Positions 1 through 12,264 of a stretch of 64,000 nucleotides of DNA are shown here, piece after piece. Source of the DNA: Bemisia tabaci (taxonomy: Eukaryota > Arthropoda > Insecta > Hemiptera > Aleyrodidae); assembly GCF_918797505.1 (NCBI RefSeq), contig NC_092797.1:32935372-32999371 (forward strand). The letters are read 5' to 3'. The position numbers and the translations under genes were made by a program. Position 1 is the first letter of the stretch. Every line of letters begins with the position of its first letter. The notes beneath the pieces were generated by a model that did no database searches, was not told where the DNA came from, and worked only from the letters and a program-made list of their open reading frames with translations.

Positions 1-2376
1 AAAAGAAATTGGTCAGCGTGTCCAATTTTGATGATGAGGGGCTGGAAATAAAAAAAAGCAGGCAAACAGACCTTCGAGTTCAAAAATTAATTTAAGCGAA
101 GTTTTATGTATAAGACTTTCAAATGCTCCTAGTTGTTTAGTTTGTTTTTTGTCTAGTTTAGTTGTATCTATTGTGTATTAATTGAAGTCGGGCAACAGGA
201 TTATTTTATAATGAAAGAAAAGAGGTCACTAAAGGCACAAGACCCATTCTGCCCATCCCAACGACACCTCCATCTCATAAATAGATTACACGAAAATTAC
301 TCACCGAATACAAAAATTACATGCAATACCAACAGAGTACGAAAATGGGAGCTGCGAAATTGTTCCGTTTGCAAACGAATACCACGATTCGCCGCTATGA
401 AAACATTTTTTTAGCAACCTGCGTCAATCGGTTATCATCAGATGCAGTCACAAATCAGCATGATCGACTATGACGCGTTGATCTCAATAGTTTCCTAAGG
501 GGAGACCCATGTTATGACTGAAGGCATAGATTTGTAAGCGTAGCTCATCGATGAGTCCAGATACAGTATGAAATGCTTGAATGCGAGTCCACAGACACAG
601 TTGTGAAGAATTATTCCGGATTTGTTTTGACGGATGATTGGTTTTTGAGATTGGCGTCACCTTGCCGGATTTCCCTGTCGTGCGGAAAAGGAGATTCTAT
701 AAGCAGTTATGAGATGAAGGATCTGAACAGTATTGGCTCCTTCTATTCGCTTCATTTTCAATTGAAAACAAACATAAATGATAAATATAGTGATGAGGGG
801 CCTGTGGCCGCCAACTGCAGAAATAAAACTACACGTAAAAATTAGCAGAACAACCATGTTCAAGTTATTTCAGAGGTGAATGGATTCAAAAGCCGACGGG
901 TGCACGCGAAAGAAAGCTTAAAGTATTCATTGCTGAGTGCAACATTATGCACCACTTTTTATGTTTTAATTTTGATCACCGTTTTTAAAAACCTACTTAC
1001 AGTTTTTCTGAAGAGTTTCCTTGCAATTTTTTAAATGAATTCCAATATAATCATCCTCACAAGCATCCTCCCGATAAGAAACAAAACACTGAGACTGAGT
1101 GTAAGAGATAAGCTAAAGATATATTTTTCAGTCTTAAAAATTAATTTCTAATGCGTAGTAGCCTACTTTAAACGCCCGTACCGCTCTTTAAATTCAATAT
1201 CGCAACAAGTTGAGCGGTTACAGTTTTTCTGAAGAGTTTCTTTGCAGTTTTTTAAATGAGCTCAAATAGAAGCATCAAAATGTCGACGCGGAATTTTCGT
1301 TCGTTCCGTTTTCTTTTTATTAAACCAAAATTAATTTTAGCGAATTAAGTTTCAGAATCCCAGCTGCATCGTTTAAACATAGTCCGAGTTTCTGATTCGT
1401 TGCAATTAAGATACATATTTATCCTGTAATTGTGGTAAAAACTGGGCAGGGATCGTCAAAAGAAAACGCATTGTTTTAGTTTTGCAGCGATTTTAGCGTA
1501 GCGCAAGCCAGGGAAGGGAGCGCGTTCGAGTGTCGCGTCATCTTCATAGTGCCATGCACCTTCAATCCAGCTAGCTGCAACGTGCCTATACTCGTAGTCG
1601 CAATTATTCGAGCTCGCGTTGGGATAATCGCGGCATCGAAAAATGGGGCTTAAAGAGCCCATGTTATGTCTCGACGCCGTATGAGCATTCCCACGTTGCC
1701 TCGTTGCTCTCAATAAAATATTTTTTCTTACAAAAGTTCACAGCGTTAATCGAAGTTTTTTGAACATGCAGTGACAAATGATTGGCCATCATTATCAAAG
1801 TTATATTAGGTGTAAAATGTGGTATTATTCATCAGTTTTCAAGGAGGACCCCATTTCATTAAAAAGGAATGACTTTCCGGGAAATATTAAAATATAATTC
1901 TTTCCAAAGCGCCTTACTTGCATTGAGTTTAATAGTGAGTTTTAATATATACCCTTTGAACGGAGCAATTGGTTGAGAAATATTCTGACGCGTCCCTCAA
2001 ATGACTCTTAATTGGACGGTACTGTGCAAAAAAGAACTATAATTTTGACTTATTTTAGAAATGACGTATGTACCATTAGTTTCTGTATGCAAGGATGTGC
2101 TTCCACGTTTGGTTTTCTTATTGCAAAATAGAGTTTAATTGGAATATGACTACTTAGACTTCAGTTGTCATGGAACAGCATATTCATGATTTTGAAGGTA
2201 AATTTGAGGATTCACTGAAAATACGCCTTCCTGCAAAATTAAAAGTGACAAGATAATTTTCTAAAATCGATTTCTAAAGTGCGATTTTTGGCACTCATAG
2301 ATTCAGCCATGATTTTACTAAAGAATGTAATGGTGAGATATCGAGCCAATTCTATTTGAAATAATTATTTTTACAG
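1..2376. other. No gene recognised upstream of gene 1
   Basis: AT-rich DNA. A 90-codon ORF at 573-845 has no recognisable domain or splice context. Around 1671-1712 the stretch cgccgtatgagcattcccac followed by gttgcc resembles one arm of family A MITEs (fragment). The motif cagtttttctgaagagtttc occurs twice (about 1001 and 1221). Confidence 0.5.
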
Positions 2377-2447
2377 ATGACGATTTGGATAACTCATGAC
2401 GTCGTAAAAGGTCAAACGATTACAGGACATTTTTCTCCTCATGCCAC
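2377..2447 (+). CDS. Candidate upstream exon of gene 1 (tentative)
   Basis: A 71-base interval lies between a good acceptor (ttatttttacag, ending 2376) and a strong donor (CAC|GTAAGT, intron starting 2448). Read from its first base it is open for 23 codons plus two bases, starting with ATG. It therefore exits in phase 2, as needed to join the exon at 3863. Exon size and phases mimic the signal-peptide exon of gene 2 (68 bases, phase 2 out). Against it, the encoded peptide (MTIWITHDVVKGQ...) has no hydrophobic core, so it would not be a signal peptide. It may be an internal exon or a chance pair of sites. Confidence 0.22.
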
Positions 2448-3114
2448 GTAAGTTGTCTCCACATTTTGAAAAATAATTTATATTATCGACAAATGTATGG
2501 TTCTCAGATGGTTAGATGCATAATGGTTCTGTATTAATCAATATCAAAGTAAAATATAATGAAGAGAAAAATTAAATCAAGAAAATGCATTACAGTTTTG
2601 ATACTCTGCTTTTTAACTTTTTTCAGAGCAAACTGCATCCTAATGCGATATTTTTGAAAAATATAACACACGATATTCTAAACATTCTCTAATTTCGATG
2701 TAATGTGAGAGTTCCACCCTGTAAAAGTTATATTTACCTACATTATTCCTGAAGATTTACTTGTATGAAGTCTCGGAAACAGCTGAAATTGTCATTGAGG
2801 AATTTTTGCGGAAAAATTGTATAATATCCTTCAAATATGCCAAAGTCGGCTATGGAGACGATAGTGTCAAGTAAAAGTGTGAAATATGCCTTAAATTGAG
2901 GGATTAGCATGGGAGAAACATTTCTAGAGCGTACCAAAATTACAGATAGAAGTGTTACCATTTTACGTCATAGTTATTTTCGTTTATTTTTGTCAAATAA
3001 AAATACTATGATAGCAGAGTGACAAATCTATTAAGACCACACTAGACCTCCAAGCCTCCTGTTTATGTTGCTTGAAAATGCTTTTTTTCGGCGCTGTCTT
3101 CTATTCCACTTAGC

Positions 3115-3538
3115 ACTGAGGGTAGAGTACCTATATTGAGAGAGTATGGCCACTGGGCCCCATGGAGAGGCTTAGGACCCAAAAATGGCGGTGCTTTATT
3201 TTGGTTTTTGTGGATGGGAGGGGGGTCATTGCCAACTTTTGACGGTTATCACCAACCGCACTTGCTGCCAACCTTACTACATCTACGATAATTTTTCTCA
3301 AAAATTGCACACGATTAGCCTTAAAAATATGTAAAGATGTCGCAATAGAGCATTTGGGTAAATTTCTCGTTACGATAAGCAAAGAAAACTACATTTTGAG
3401 TCATTTTGTATCACATTAATTTATGGCGTCCGCCATTTTTGGGTCCTAAGGGCTCCATTCAGCCTAAGATGGCTGAGCCAATCAGAGGTGGTAACCTCAG
3501 TGGCCATACTCTCTCAATATAGGTACTCTAACTGAGGG
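3115..3538. mobile_element. Inverted-repeat element with 8-bp target duplication (family I)
   Basis: The element proper is 3123-3530. Its ends TAGAGTACCTATATTGAGAG and the reverse complement at 3511-3530 are part of a TIR of about 33 bp extending to CACTG. It is flanked by ACTGAGGG at 3115-3122 and 3531-3538, a perfect 8-bp duplication, as in hAT-type insertions. No transposase. It lies in the putative last intron of gene 1. Confidence 0.8.
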
Positions 3539-3862
3539 TTATGACGTAATGTCAACGTCTCTGTCTCCAATTTTGAGGCGCTCTGGTAATTTAGATCCGC
3601 TACCTGCTATTCATTTGATTCATGGAGTCTTTTAAACCTATGCTCAATTTGAAATTTTTTCACCTGGCCCAGAAACACCTGAGAAAAGTGAGGACTTTCT
3701 CTCATTAATATTTCTTCAAAGACAATAATTGCAACTGATCTCCAGACTTTAGTCGAGGCTCTCTGAGAGACCCTCTGAGAGGTACCTTATACCTACTCTC
3801 ATTCATTCGTCCTCTATAAATGTTAGCCCTCCATTCTGATGTTTCCCTGGTTTACTTTCCAG

Positions 3863-5666
3863 GCATCACAGAATCATAATCGTTGTGCCAACCCAAATCA
3901 GACATGTGAATCATATACACCACTACCCACTGAAAGGCCATAAAAGCACGTACTCTCCTCACTATATCTACTACCGGATACCTATCGGTCCGATAAGGCC
4001 ATACGTGAAATGCACAGCGACGGGCGATCCACGACATCCAGGCCCAGGGAAACCGAGCTACAGCGACTCACCCACGCCACCCCCAAAGGGGAACCAAGGG
4101 AACGGGTACAACGACAACAAGAACGTAGACTACAATCAGGATCGACCAGAGGGTGAAGGACCACCCCCTCCACCCGGCTCCGTCGAGGATCGACCCTACT
4201 ACGATGACGCTTACTCGGACCCTGGCCCAGGGCCTGGACCTGCACCCGGGCTTGGACCCCCACCGGGTCCAGGACCTGCTCCTCAGCTTGGACCCCCACC
4301 AGGTCCAGGACCTAGTGGTCCGCCAATCTATGATGGCCCGACGTACAGACCGACTGATCTACCGTTGCCTCCGTACAGGAAGGAATTCAGTAGATTCTCA
4401 CTGAACGGCCATGGGGGACCTGGAAGTGGCTCTTTCCCAGCCACCGGGATCGGTCACGCCGTCCGTGCGGAGAAGTACTTCCACGACTTCAACAAATTCG
4501 ATAGCCGACCCAACAAGTTCGCTTCACCTGCCCCTCCATCTTTCGACGACGATTTCCCGACCGACACCCCCGTCGACTTCGATGACTTTAAGGACTTCGA
4601 TCCACCCCCTAAAAAACCGCGCCGCAAACCCAAACCTACCATCACGAAGGACGGGAAACTCCCGAGCGATTTTCCCTACAAATTCAACCACGAAAAACCC
4701 CTCTCTCGGTTCCCGTCGAAGAACAGCTTCAGGCCTCCTACGAGCGTTGACTTCCCACAGGAATCCTCGTATCCTTTCGGGAAAGGAGACAGTCATCCCA
4801 CAGGTCCAAATCTCCCTTTCGAGGGTAAGAACGCGGGAAATTCAGATACCTACGAGCCTCCCAAACAGAAAGGAACTGTAAAACCGATTACGTATGAAGT
4901 CCCGACGAATGTCTATTCTAGTCCAGTCTATGAGGACAAAGTTGAGGAGGAGAACGGGGCTAAAGAAGACAATTACGACTACATCAACACGGACGTGGGC
5001 CCGAACGAGTTCAACGACAACTACCAATACGTCCATCAGTCAGAGGAACTGAAAGCTCAACTAGGGTTGACAAGTGACGAATCCGATAACTTCCCGTCGG
5101 CTGAGTTTCCACCCGAACCACCCAAACCTCACGACACCACAATTCCACCCCCAGGTAATGGTGACTCACCCAATTTCCACCCAAGTCAGCCGGACCCCAC
5201 TCCGCAACTACCGGAGCCAGACTTCCAGTTCTTTAAAGCGAGCCCTCCGCCTCCGCCGAAGAAGAAGGTGAAATACGTTTCCTACGTCAACGGTCCCTTC
5301 TCGAAGCCGTCCCCGCCACCGGATCAGCGAGACCAAAACGAGGTGAAAATCGAGAAGCAGAATTTGATTCCGCTGAAACCGATGATCCTCACGCACGAGG
5401 AGTTCTTCAGGTCCCCGCACAAGTCGTACGACAAGGTCATAGGTCACGGCAGGGCTCTCTACTCGGCCAACACCGACTACAAGTTCGACACGCAGATCAA
5501 TCAAAAGTACGAGATACCATTCGAACCTCACAGGCTTCAGAGTAAAATGGTAACCAAGGAGATGCCGCCCGAAGGTATTAGTAGGAATGCGTCTGATCAC
5601 CAATCGGACTCTGTCAATTTGAAAGATAGGATCCATCAAATTCATGGCTATGTCCCGAAAGAGTGA
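3863..5666 (+). CDS. Gene 1, long 3' coding exon of a proline-rich, probably secreted protein
   Basis: The reading frame is open from a splice acceptor (pyrimidine-rich tract ending in AG at 3861-3862) to TGA at 5664-5666, giving about 600 codons. The GTG at 3885 is only an internal valine, so no start codon lies in this exon; it begins in phase 2 (one base, then CAT CAC AGA). The N-terminal segment HHRIIIVVPTQIRHVNHIHH is followed by a Pro/Gly-rich stretch with two near-identical LGPPPGPGP repeats at about residues 115-150. Then come Phe/Asp-rich and Lys/Pro-rich blocks (around FDDFKDFDPPPKKPRRKPKP) and a Tyr/Pro-rich C-terminus. Base composition is far more GC-rich than the flanks. The first segment resembles the start of the gene 2 exon (VVIHVP, IHHHH), so the two look paralogous. 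Function is unknown to me; composition suggests an extracellular structural or cuticle-associated protein. The signal-peptide exon was not found. Confidence 0.85.
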
Positions 5667-5686
5667 AACGCTGCCACCTAGCTACT

Positions 5687-5936
5687 CTGCCGTGCTAAGG
5701 AAGAACGCCGTATGAGCCTTCAAACGTTGCCAAGTTTCCTCCGATAAAAACCGAATTTACTAGGAAAATTGCGAATATTATTTTCGAAATTTTCAGACGA
5801 TTTTGTACGCAATTTAATCTAAATATCTGAAAATTTCAAGGAAAAATATGCATGAATGATGTAAAAAATACATGGTTTATTAAGGGAAATTTGGCAACTC
5901 TCGAATGTTCATACGGCTTTCTTCCTTAGCACGGTG
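5687..5936. mobile_element. Family A MITE, copy 1 (20 bp after the gene 1 stop)
   Basis: The left arm starts CTGCCGTGCTAAGGAAGAAC and the right arm ends with its complement (CTTCCTTAGCACGGTGG). Inner arms include ...GTTGCCAAGTTTCC and GGAAATTTGGCAAC. It begins only 20 bp past the TGA of gene 1, so it must lie in that gene's 3' UTR or immediate 3' flank. Confidence 0.85.
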
Positions 5937-5969
5937 GCACTGCGTAGCTTCTTGGATCGCACTAATTTG

Positions 5970-6133
5970 CAAAGGCGAGGCGTGAATTATCGATTATTGA
6001 TATCTCTCCATTTGAAGTGGTAGTAAAGAATCGATTATTAAAGTGTTCGTTGCGAACACCCTGTCTATCGACCCTATTCTAATAGGTTTAAATGGCAGAT
6101 CAATCGATATGTCGCAAAGCACACCATGCCGCT
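5970..6133. mobile_element. Family C (hAT-like) MITE, diverged copy
   Basis: Ends CAAAGGCGAGGCGTGAATT... and ...GCACACCATGCCGCTA match the CAGTGGCGTGGCGTG family. The inner motif tgttcgttgcgaacac and ATCGATTA/TAATCGAT blocks are shared with the copy at 58502. No clean target duplication. Confidence 0.6.
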
Positions 6134-6139
6134 ATTAAC

Positions 6140-6386
6140 CTGCCGTGCTAAGGAAAAATAACATATGAGCATCAGTCGATGCCAGATTTTCTCAAATAAA
6201 ATATGTATTTTTCAGGAATTCTATCAATATTCCTCTTTGCAGCTTTCGATACTGTTGATAACATTGCGTATGCAAATCTCTGAGAACTGAGATAAAGATA
6301 TTTACAATTTTCTCTGAAATTTGTTTTTCATTGAAAACTTCGTGACAAACTTCGGGGATTATATTGCGTTTTTGCTTAGCACGGCA
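6140..6386. mobile_element. Family A MITE, copy 2 (diverged)
   Basis: It starts CTGCCGTGCTAAGGAAAAAT and ends TTGCTTAGCACGGCA. The middle is diverged. It contains AATAAA at 6195-6200, the first poly(A)-like hexamer after gene 1. Confidence 0.7.
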
Positions 6387-6594
6387 AATTCAGCAAAAAG
6401 AGGCTTGGAAATGTGAAATTTTTCATTCATAAAAGCAGCAATTTGATTTTTAACTATGAATGAGTACATGAGCCTATATATTGTAAAAAACGAACTATTT
6501 ATTAAGGGCATCACTTAAAATTTATACGTGACCCAGACCTCTCCTGTACACTTAATTTTTTAATTTTACTCACAAGGAAGATATTTTTCTGTTT

Positions 6595-6735
6595 GTTGAC
6601 ACCGTGATCGTTGACACCATGCTCAGGGCCCATTTTTGCGTTTTACTGCCTGATCACGACGTCAACAATCGTTGACTCCATGATCAGATTTTTGGTTTGT
6701 TGACACCATGATCGTTGCCACCATGCAACGTTACC
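6595..6735. repeat. Short motif cluster gttgacaccatgatcgttg
   Basis: The motif gttgacaccRtgatcgttga occurs about four times in direct and partly inverted form within 140 bp. Likely a decayed local repeat. Confidence 0.5.
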
Positions 6736-6739
6736 TCCA

Positions 6740-7635
6740 CACAATATATATTAATGCCAAGAGATAGAACTTCTCTGACGTGTTAAGAAAGAACACTGTG
6801 TAAGCATTAAAAAATGACCAACTTTAGCCCTGTTTTACATGTTTTGAGAAAAGTTGCACGAGCTCATTCTTCATATTAAGGTTTACTATATGTTCAGCTG
6901 CAAATGTATTTTTTTTTTTAAAAACAAGGGGGAAAAATCAGTTTTACGAAAATTGAGTCGTATCAGAAAACAATTTGGTCATGCCTTATAAGAAGGTATT
7001 CATGCTTGAAGAACTATATGTTCATAGGGTTTCTGTGCAACATAGTTCCTTTTAGTAAAAACACCTTCAATTTAGTTGATAATATTGATTGAAGTCTAAT
7101 AGCTTAGTGAATCTTCGGACGTATCCATTAGAAAAATGCAAAATTACTATGCGTGTGAGGAAGAAATAAATTTATAATGCACTCGTGATAAAGAATGAAA
7201 AAAAAAACAACAGACATTAATAAAGAGTTATTTATAGGAATAGAGAGAAATTTTGAGAAAAATGTCGTCACAAAATACATTTACTTGCAGTCATTGTGAT
7301 GATTGTTATACTTCTCTCATGAAATCATAGACTATTTTGTACCATAAATATAGTAAATGATTGTCAAACTATTGGCGATCGATTATTACTGTTATTGTTA
7401 TAAGTGTTGAATGTACAAAGAATAAAAAGTTGTAAAATAAAGAACTGCTGTGAACAGCAGTTTTTAAAAAGAAAGAGTATTATTATTGTATTCACTTGTT
7501 CTATCCTTATTATGCAAAAAAAAGTTACATACCCTTAAAACACCAATTTTAGAAGGAACCTCTGAGAGAGGATTGTGCCATTGTTTATTTGAGCAACTGC
7601 AGCTTTACCATGAACTTGTTGACAATCATTCTCTC

Positions 7636-7680
<45 letters not shown>

Positions 7681-8837
7681 ATCGCGAAGAATCCGGAATA
7701 ATTGCGGGCGATCGAATACAAGGTACTCGAGATTCTAATGTACTATTAATATATTTATTCAAGTAAATCGCTTAAACTTACTCGTTAAAGTAACAATTAC
7801 CTATTCAATTTTAGCTGGATTTTATGAACTGCTTCGTAAGTTAGCGAGACGCGTAATGAGCAGCGTTTTTTCTTGCCATTTTCCCGAGCGTCTGCGGAAG
7901 TGATTGTCGGAAGCAGTCTCTCAAGAGGAAAATTTATCTGGGTACCTTCTCTTATTTAAGTCAGATGCGTGTTGGTATTAATATCCTCTATTTTCATGCC
8001 TGAGCTCTAGATTTAGACGGAGGGGAGGGGGGGGGGGGGGTTAGCAGCGCCAAGAAGGCGTCAAATAACAAGAGAGCGAAGGAACAGAGCGTGGAAATCG
8101 CACTGCAAATCTGGAGCCGCGAATGGATTCGTCGTCAAATACGGTGAACTAATACGTTGTATAAAGAAATTGACTTTATTTCTTTTACTCAAGCTGCACT
8201 TGTTAGCGCGCAAGCCATTGCGATACAGAGCATGCAAAAATATCGGAATAAAAAATCATCATGATATTTAAGGATATCATACTTATTTTTACGTCTTTTT
8301 AATGTAATACTTAAGTCGGTAGTGGACGTTATCCTTATTAGAAGAATTTTCAATCAACCCGTTTTCCCGCACTCAAGGAGTCAAAAATAAATAAGTTAGT
8401 TTCTATTTCTCGAAATCCCTTCAAGTATCTGTGCATATCTCTGCACTTACAAATAGTGGGATAATAGTCAATTTCCCGAATTCGTTCCTTTGAAGAAAGA
8501 AGAGAAGAAAATGAGTGTTTCTCGAATGCAACTATTCGAGCTCTTTGGTACGATTGTTGCCTATGCGGTGAAATTGAAGGTGAATTTCAAGCGGACGATT
8601 TCCAGCAAAGGGTTTACGCATTGTCTGTGAACCACTTGACAAGGCACGGCTTTCGGACATTCTGACACTTCAATCCCGGCCAAATTTCACGCAGAACACC
8701 ACTCACGCAACAAAAATAGCTAAAATTAATCCAAAGAGTTCAGTTTTGCGCATCAAGGACAAATGAATACAACGAGTGACACATTTTGCCATTACAAACA
8801 GTAAAATTTAGATACTGAGTCTTCTTCAATGGTTAAA
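6740..8837. other. AT-rich 3' flank of gene 1, no further gene
   Basis: AATAAA hexamers at 7165-7170, 7421-7426 and 7436-7441 could end a long gene 1 transcript; the last is followed by a small hairpin (actgctgtgaacagcagt). A (TA)n tract lies at about 7640-7674 and a G-run at about 8020-8040. 7680-8837 shows nothing recognisable. Confidence 0.5.
7640..7674. repeat. (TA)n microsatellite
   Basis: A pure alternating TA run of about 34 bases. Confidence 0.95.
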
Positions 8838-8838
8838 T

Positions 8839-9419
8839 GGACCGCGTTACCTAGAAATGAAACAAGCCGCACACCAGTTATTGCCAAATTTAATTGGGCT
8901 ATTTAATTTTATCTTGATTTATTTTGCGAGTATAGCTCTGTTTTCTTAAAGGATGCATGTCATTCTTGATACGTTAGAGTGCCTTGAATTTCTTATAACA
9001 CTTCTGTCGTGAAATAGTTGCTTGAAGCGACGTGGCACTCCGCGTCCCGGCCTACGGGCAACCAGCGTTACATGCGCATAGACGCCTACAAACCTAACAG
9101 GGATACCTCACGCATTGCGCAATGCGTGAAGTATCCCTGTTAGGTTTGCAGGCGTCAGCGCGCGTTTCGCGCCGGCAGCACGCCGCGCCGCCCGCCGCAC
9201 CGCTGAATGACCCACTAAGTGAGATTTTCTGGTCAGGAAACTTGTATGAATACGGTTGTGCGGAGTTTTGTGCAAATTTCAGTGAATTTTCTGCACGGTA
9301 CGAAGCAAATCCCTTCAAGTTTCCAAAATAATTCGCACAAACGTTCTCTTGTAAGAAATTAAATTGCTCAGATTTTGGCAATAGCGGATGTAGCTTAATT
9401 CCTCTCTGCTAGGCGTGGT
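8839..9419. mobile_element. Family D MITE, copy 1, split by a GC-rich insert
   Basis: The left end (GGACCGCGTTACCTAGAAAT, then TTGCCAAATTTAATTGGG) and right end (AAATTGC...GGCAATAGCGG ...CTGCTAGGCGTGG) match copies at 20.4, 49.6 and 58.8 kb. Between about 8930 and 9235 it carries unrelated GC-rich sequence with a 72-bp palindrome. This is a nested insertion. Confidence 0.7.
9083..9154. repeat. 72-bp loopless palindrome from satellite-like unit
   Basis: Two 36-bp arms meet at CGCATTGC|GCAATGCG with 34 of 36 bases complementary. Each arm matches the unit seen at 13.8 and 42.3 kb (core GCAATGCGTGAAGTAT). Confidence 0.9.
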
Positions 9420-10093
9420 TTAAGTCTGAGTGCAACTATGCGTGTTCTTGAGATATCCGCGTTGCATACACCAAAAATCGCAGGCACTCTGGTTTTCTAA
9501 GTCACAACGTATGGCTGCGATTTTTACTTCTCAAGGGTTTCCTGGGTTGCATTTACAATCGTGTCTACCATGAACTCCTCGAATTCCGAATGAATCTCAC
9601 CTGTCATCACGGCAGCATCTCGCATCTCGCATTGAACCATTATTTTCAGTTTATCAATTTACACTAAAAAACAATAATAGCAATAGCAATGGGTCAGACA
9701 CTACATTTCAATCCTCTATGTCTGGTGTAAAATGTATATGCACGGTTCATCAACAGCTCATAACTTAAAATGAAACCCAAAAAGTAGTGTCCACGCCAAA
9801 TAAGATTACGCACTTTTAGACTGCTAGAGAAGAGCCGCCATCTTGCTCCTTGTATTTATTTTACATGTAAAAGCGCCGTCAGACGATCTACTGTCATAGC
9901 CTAACAGTGTGTGTAGACTTATTTGGCGTAGGCTCTATTAACCACCAAAGAAATTGAAATTAAGGAAGTATGAAATAATTTTACTACGCACTCGTAGCAT
10001 ATACTATACTCGTATGCTAACTAATTGGATGCTTAACCCTCTTTGTCCGAAAGAAACTCAAATGAATACAGATTCACTCAAGCACCACTAACG
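9420..10093. other. No gene recognised
   Basis: AT-rich sequence with a few short dyads (for example around 9995-10015). Nothing I can name. Confidence 0.5.
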
Positions 10094-10348
10094 CTATGCC
10101 GTGCTAAGGAAAAACGCCGTATGAACATTCGAGAGTTGCCAAATTTCCCCAGGTAAAATGTTAAATTTTGAGGAGGGTTAAGAATATTTTCTCTTGAAAT
10201 TTTCAGATAATTTAGATCTGATGGTGAATAAAATTCTTTGAAAAATCGGAGGAAAAATATGCACAGATATTCATGGGAATTCATGTTTTATAACAGGAAA
10301 TTTGGCAACGTCCAATGGCTCATACGGCGTTCTTCCTTAGTACGGCAG
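10094..10348. mobile_element. Family A MITE, copy 3, with AACG target duplication
   Basis: Terminal arms (ctatgccgtgctaaggaaaa / ttccttagtacggcag) flanked by AACG at 10090-10093 and 10349-10352. 255 bp. Confidence 0.88.
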
Positions 10349-11667
10349 AACGGTCGTGCGAAACATTACAGGATGACGATGCGGGGCTCACTGGACCGTG
10401 AACGTTTGTTTTGTTATCGAATTAAACTTAATGGGAGGCTGATCGAATTGAATTTGCTATTATCATCTACGCGGTGAATGATTATTACGTTAATTTTGCA
10501 AAATTAATAACACTCCAGGTGTAATATTGCGGACTGTCGATATTTTGAGATAGTTTTCTTTCTGCGACTATGCACCGAAGGTATTATCGAACTTCCTCTC
10601 TTGAGGTACCAGCGTTCATTCGAAAATGAATGATTGAAACAGCGTGGATCGTTCTCGTAACAGTTTAAATGTATGCACAAAGATTGTTGCATAATCGGGA
10701 TAATTGGATAATTTTTGAGAGTGAAGTTCATGTGCATTGGCAAAACTATCTTCTTGAGAAATTGATCGGTTTTTGGAACGAAGTTTGTCAGGCTTTAATT
10801 TCCCGTAAAGTGATATGAACCTAGCACTATTCTACCAACCTATTCTACGATTGTCCACTGAATCATGACCTTAATCCGTTCAACAGATCAGTGGGTTTCA
10901 TATGATCTCTTAAATAATAGTGTAGTCATAACCAATAATATTATTTTTACCAATGTGTGAGTAGTTGTATCAATACGTTAGTAAAATTACCAATGGGTGG
11001 GTGAAGACACCACTATTTTTGGTTATGGCCACTAATAATTAAGTCAATAAGAATGAAATTACTCCAACTTGTAAAAATTAAAATGCTCAGAAAATACAGA
11101 AAAACTGAAATCTAAACAATAATCGAATGATTTAGTACGAAAAAAACTATTGGGTGCCAAAACACATGTTCATTACACACTTCGAAGGCACCAACTTACC
11201 GCATTAGTGTGTGTTTGTTCTCACCGCCCTTATTTTCTAGCCTACATATTGAAAACAATTTATTTTTAACCCCAGAATTGCATGTAGCTATAGTTATAGT
11301 TTCACTAGTTCATTGTATTTCATAGCTTGTGCATTAATAATGTAGGAAATTTGCATTTAGGTGTGTATACTTTTTTGTTTGAAAACTTCGAACCAAAACA
11401 CGATTTTGTGATATGATTTTTTGACTCGTGCAGACTTATTACTTAAAGAATTTGCGTCAAAAATGTCCCAGCCGACCGCCATGAGAAAGGGAACATTACT
11501 CTTGGCTGAAAATGGACAAATGCGATGCAGCAGGACGTTATCGCGTGGACCATCATTATGGCAAATCGTGCTCGTGAACTCCCCGTTCGAGTTGAAACAA
11601 CCAACAGCCCCCGGATCACATCGGCAGCGCGCCCGCCCCCGCGGGGTCCAATCTCAAAGGTAAAGCT
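10349..11667. other. No gene; MITE-like fragment at 10910-11040
   Basis: The segment 10910-11040 (taccaatgtgtgagtag..., caccactatttttggttatg) resembles the interior of the CACTGAG-type element at 55.3 kb. 11421-11663 is somewhat GC-rich with an unsupported 80-codon frame. Confidence 0.4.
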
Positions 11668-12264
11668 CTGCTATGCTGAGGAATAACGCCGTAAAAACTT
11701 GCAAAGGTTGTCACATAACCTCCTGTAAAACCTTATTTTTTTTGAGAATCACAATACGAATATTTTTGATGAAGTCAGGCAAAATGACCTTTATGTTGGA
11801 AAACAAATAATGTCGGAAATGTTCTTAATGGTATCAAAAAACATTTTGTGCCTGAACCTGAAATTTTGCATCTTGGACTCCGAACCGGATTTCATACACT
11901 GACCAATTAAAGTTTCTATCTCAATTTAAGCATAGCTAAAAAGGAAAAAATGCGGAGGGTGGTAAGGTTCCATTTCCCTTTTTCAACGGTCTACTAGTAT
12001 TAAGCAACTACATACACTCACGACTTTCCTAGAGAAGGCTGTTTGAGATCCATCTACAGTTACGCCTACACGCCTTGAAGTTATTTTTTTCTATTTCTAT
12101 CGTAGGGTTTCTTAAAATTTCCAAACCTCTAAATTAAATTGCGAAGAAAATTCTCCATAAGAATCAAAGAGGAATGTTCACAAGTCCTCTTGGAAATTCG
12201 CATTTTATTGGAAGAAATTAGGCAACGTCTGAACGCCCGTGCGGCATTTTTCTATAGCACGGTA
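11668..12264. mobile_element. Family A MITE, long variant, copy 4
   Basis: The left arm CTGCTATGCTGAGGAATAAC and right arm ending TCTATAGCACGGTA enclose about 600 bp instead of 250, so roughly 350 bp of unrelated sequence lies between the arms. Confidence 0.65.

Noticed and set aside
3885..3887. Position 3885 as start codon of gene 1
   Set aside because: The codon is GTG, not ATG, and the frame is open back to a splice acceptor.
3982..4299. Minus-strand and other-frame ORFs of 60-180 codons across 3982-5645 and 24219-25266
   Set aside because: They lie fully inside the two proline-rich exons in other frames; GC-rich coding sequence lacks stops in shadow frames.
9094..9381. 95-codon minus and 69-codon plus ORFs at 9.1-9.4 kb
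   Set aside because: They cover the palindrome and D MITE, so they are repeat sequence.
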